In this document: in pieces, positions 6,601-7,492 of the stretch | Layout: each line of letters starts with the position of its first letter | Numbering within the stretch: the stretch's first letter is position 1 | From: JBNJDW01 sp051745265 | Lineage (GTDB): Bacteria > Pseudomonadota > Alphaproteobacteria > Micavibrionales > CSBR16-224 | Direction of reading: 5' to 3' | Assembly (NCBI GenBank): GCA_051745265.1 | Contig: JBNJDW010000088.1 | Coordinates: forward strand, 1-7,492 | DNA: 7,492 nt | Notes under the pieces: model-generated | Database searches by the model: none | Told to the model about the DNA's origin: nothing | What the model saw: the letters and a program-made list of their open reading frames with translations, nothing else | Program-made: the position numbers and the translations under genes

Positions 6601-7313
6601 GAATTCCAGAAGGCTTCGGTCGTCTGGCCCGATAATGTCCGGCCCGAGGCATCGGTAATCGTGCCCGAGATCATCAGCGGCAGGCGGATGTCATGGTCTT
6701 CAAAATAATTCTCAACAGCAAATATGGCAGCCTTGGCATTCAGGGTATCGAAAATCGTTTCAATCAGCAGGAGATCAACGCCGCCGGCGACCAGCCCGTC
6801 TATCGCTTCATAATAAGCGTCGACCAATCCGTCAAAGGTAATATTGCGGGCCCCGGGATCATTGACATCAGGGGACAGGGAACAGGTCCGGTTGGTCGGC
6901 CCCAATGTACCGGCGACAAAGCGTGGTTTGTCAGGGGTGCTGTATTTTACAGCCGCAGCTTTGGCAAGGGTGGCGGCGGCTTTGTTAAGCTCAAAGCTCA
7001 GATCTTCCATATCATAATCGGCCATGGAAATGCGGTTGGCGTTGAAAGTGTTGGTTTCAACGATATCGGCCCCGGCCTCAAAATACTGTTCATGGATTTC
7101 GGTAATGACTTCGGGCCGGGTCAGATTCAGCAGGTCATTGTTGCCCTTCAGGTCTGACGGCCAATCAGCAAAACGCGCGCCGCGATACTCATCCTCGCTC
7201 AGCTCATAGGACTGAATCATCGTTCCGGTCCCGCCATCCAGTATCAGAATGCGGTTTTTTAAAGCGGCTTTGAAAATATCGGCAGAGGGTGCGGTCATGG
7301 TTTTTAATCCCAT
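3630..7313 (-). CDS. metH: Cobalamin-dependent methionine synthase (5-methyltetrahydrofolate--homocysteine methyltransferase)
   Basis: 1227 residues, the same length as E. coli MetH, with all four modules. Homocysteine domain (about 12-330): zinc ligands Cys251 (NCALG) and Cys314-Cys315 (GGCCG). Methyltetrahydrofolate (pterin) domain (about 355-620): VNVGERTNVTGS, DINMDEG, MIDSS, FDPNIF. Cobalamin region: cap helices (about 660-740), then the Rossmann part with D760-x-H762-xx-G765, where His762 is the lower axial cobalt ligand. Reactivation domain (about 900-1225): IDWSPFF (Asp950) and RPAPGYPANPDH (Arg1138), which bind S-adenosylmethionine. No key residue is missing. It moves a methyl group from 5-methyl-THF via cob(I)alamin to homocysteine, giving methionine and THF in the cytosol; reductive reactivation needs a flavodoxin-type partner not seen here. 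The start is uncertain: ATG at 7313 has no good Shine-Dalgarno, and ATG at 7298 has only a weak GGGA. The upstream neighbour is divergent, so metH is transcribed alone. Confidence 0.98.
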   Translation of the reverse strand: MGLKTMTAPSADIFKAALKNRILILDGGTGTMIQSYELSEDEYRGARFADWPSDLKGNNDLLNLTRPEVITEIHEQYFEAGADIVETNTFNANRISMADYDMEDLSFELNKAAATLAKAAAVKYSTPDKPRFVAGTLGPTNRTCSLSPDVNDPGARNITFDGLVDAYYEAIDGLVAGGVDLLLIETIFDTLNAKAAIFAVENYFEDHDIRLPLMISGTITDASGRTLSGQTTEAFWNSLRHARPISIGLNCALGPKELRPYIETLSKIADTHISAHPNAGLPNAFGEYDETPEQMAVEIAEWANSGFLNIIGGCCGTAPEHIKAMADAVTDMPPRKIPDIKTACRLSGLEPFTIDEDSLFVNVGERTNVTGSARFRKLIKNEDFETALGVARDQVENGAQIIDINMDEGLIDSQQAMVTFLNLIAGEPDISRVTIMIDSSKWDILEAGLKCIQGKSIVNSISLKEGEEAFIKQADLVRRYGAAVIVMAFDEQGQADTVSRKTEICARAYKILTETVGFPAEDIIFDPNIFAIATGIEDHNNYGVDFIEATRQIKQQLPHALVSGGASNVSFSFRGNNPVREAIHAVFLYHANKAGMDMGIVNAGQLAIYDDIPDALRNAVEDVVLNRTPEGTENLLALAEKYKGTDEKTEKEAAEWRGWPVEKRLEHALVKGITDHIEEDTEAARQNCKRSLEVIEGPLMAGMNIVGDLFGEGKMFLPQVVKSARVMKKAVAYLLPFMEEEKDTETTSAGKVLLATVKGDVHDIGKNIVGIVLQCNGFEVIDLGVMVPAQKILDTAKKEKVDIIGLSGLITPSLEEMAHVASEMQRQGFDIPLLIGGATTSEMHTAVKIAPHYDHPVVYVPDASRAVGVTSQLISKTLCAPYMADINSKYEALRIRFANKAPNKKLLSLEDARNNAYKPDFKTHPPVKPAQPGLHVIDDVSFEMLRDYIDWSPFFYTWGLRMKYPQILEDDEKGVEARKLFDDAQEMIAHFIKSPALSPRGVIGLFPAASENEDIIIYEDDSRTAEKTRIIGLRQQVLKKGKPDTGLADFIAGQDSGLADYIGAFAVTAGDGLDDLIKTYEADHDMYRSMMAKAIADRFAEAFAEYMHKQVRTTFWGYAPDEDLSHEELVSEKYKGIRPAPGYPANPDHTQKRELWALLDVEKHTGITLTSSLAMWPASSVSGWYFAHPESHYFAITSIGRDQLEDYAARRGMDLAEAEKWLAPLLS

Positions 7314-7399
7314 TGGTCAATAGGCCCGCAGTGTACGAAAAACAGGATGGCTAGCGCAAGTGCCTTTCCTCTGCCGTGATTGTCTTTTATATTAAAGGC
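7314..7399. promoter_or_regulatory. Divergent intergenic region between metH and a membrane-protein gene
   Basis: This 86-bp gap must hold the promoters of both flanking genes if they are not read from elsewhere. For metH a weak candidate on the minus strand is TTGCGC, 18 bp, TACACT. For the plus-strand gene only a TATATT at 7388-7393 is seen, too close to its ATG for a normal leader. There is no room for, and no sign of, a cobalamin riboswitch or a SAM-II aptamer, and no GGAAC stress-type motif. Confidence 0.35.
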
Positions 7400-7492
7400 A
7401 TGAAATCTATTATGCGTTTATTGAAAACCGGGATTTTTATCGTCATAGGCGGCCTGATGGTATGGTGGGTGGTAAATCTGCCGCCGCGTGAT
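7400..7492 (+). CDS. Unidentified membrane protein, N-terminal fragment (3' end outside window)
   Basis: An open frame from ATG at 7400 runs to the window edge (31 codons). It begins with a short basic stretch (MKSIMRLLKTG) followed by a hydrophobic segment GIFIVIGGLMVWWVVNL, then LPPRD. This reads as an N-terminal signal anchor with the basic end inside, or a signal peptide without an obvious cleavage site. AAAGG lies only one base before the ATG, which is too close; the in-frame ATG at 7412 would place it 13 nt away, also not ideal, so the start is uncertain. I do not recognise the family from so little sequence. Confidence 0.5.
   Translation, partial: MKSIMRLLKTGIFIVIGGLMVWWVVNLPPRD

Overview
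The window is ordinary chromosomal DNA, most likely from an alphaproteobacterium of moderate G+C content. The assignment is tentative. It rests on a single-chain cobalamin-dependent methionine synthase, a hybrid histidine kinase, a DUF2795 protein, and two promoter-like sites of the GGAAC-N16/17-CGTT type, which is the class read by the alphaproteobacterial general-stress sigma factor EcfG. Nothing points to a phage, plasmid, transposon or CRISPR locus.

Layout, left to right. (1) 1-830, plus strand: the C-terminal part of a hybrid sensor kinase, with an ATPase domain followed by a receiver domain; its N-terminus lies outside the window. (2) 827-1111, minus strand: a small DUF2795 protein converging on the kinase, with the two stop codons overlapping. 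It has a strong Shine-Dalgarno and a consensus-perfect EcfG-type promoter. (3) 1112-1309: a divergent control region. (4) 1310-2344 and 2346-3101, plus strand: a two-HKD phospholipase D / cardiolipin synthase-type enzyme, followed after one base by an endonuclease/exonuclease/phosphatase (EEP) family protein. This resembles the E. coli clsB-ybhP pairing. (5) 3177-3602, plus strand: a small protein with two CBS domains and its own EcfG-like promoter. (6) 3618-3658: a hairpin with a T-tract in the convergent gap. (7) 3630-7313, minus strand: full-length metH. (8) 7400 to the end, plus strand: the first 31 codons of a putative membrane protein, divergent from metH.

How the genes may work together: metH is housekeeping methionine and folate metabolism and looks independent of the left half. 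In the left half, the DUF2795 and CBS genes share promoter type, Shine-Dalgarno spacing and the exact distance (36 nt) from the -10 element to the start codon. This suggests they are co-induced in the general stress response. The lipid-synthesis/EEP pair lies between them and may belong to the same envelope-stress neighbourhood, but that link is only positional. I do not see evidence for a wholly new biological system. The best leads are the paired stress-type promoters and the lipid-enzyme/EEP pair.
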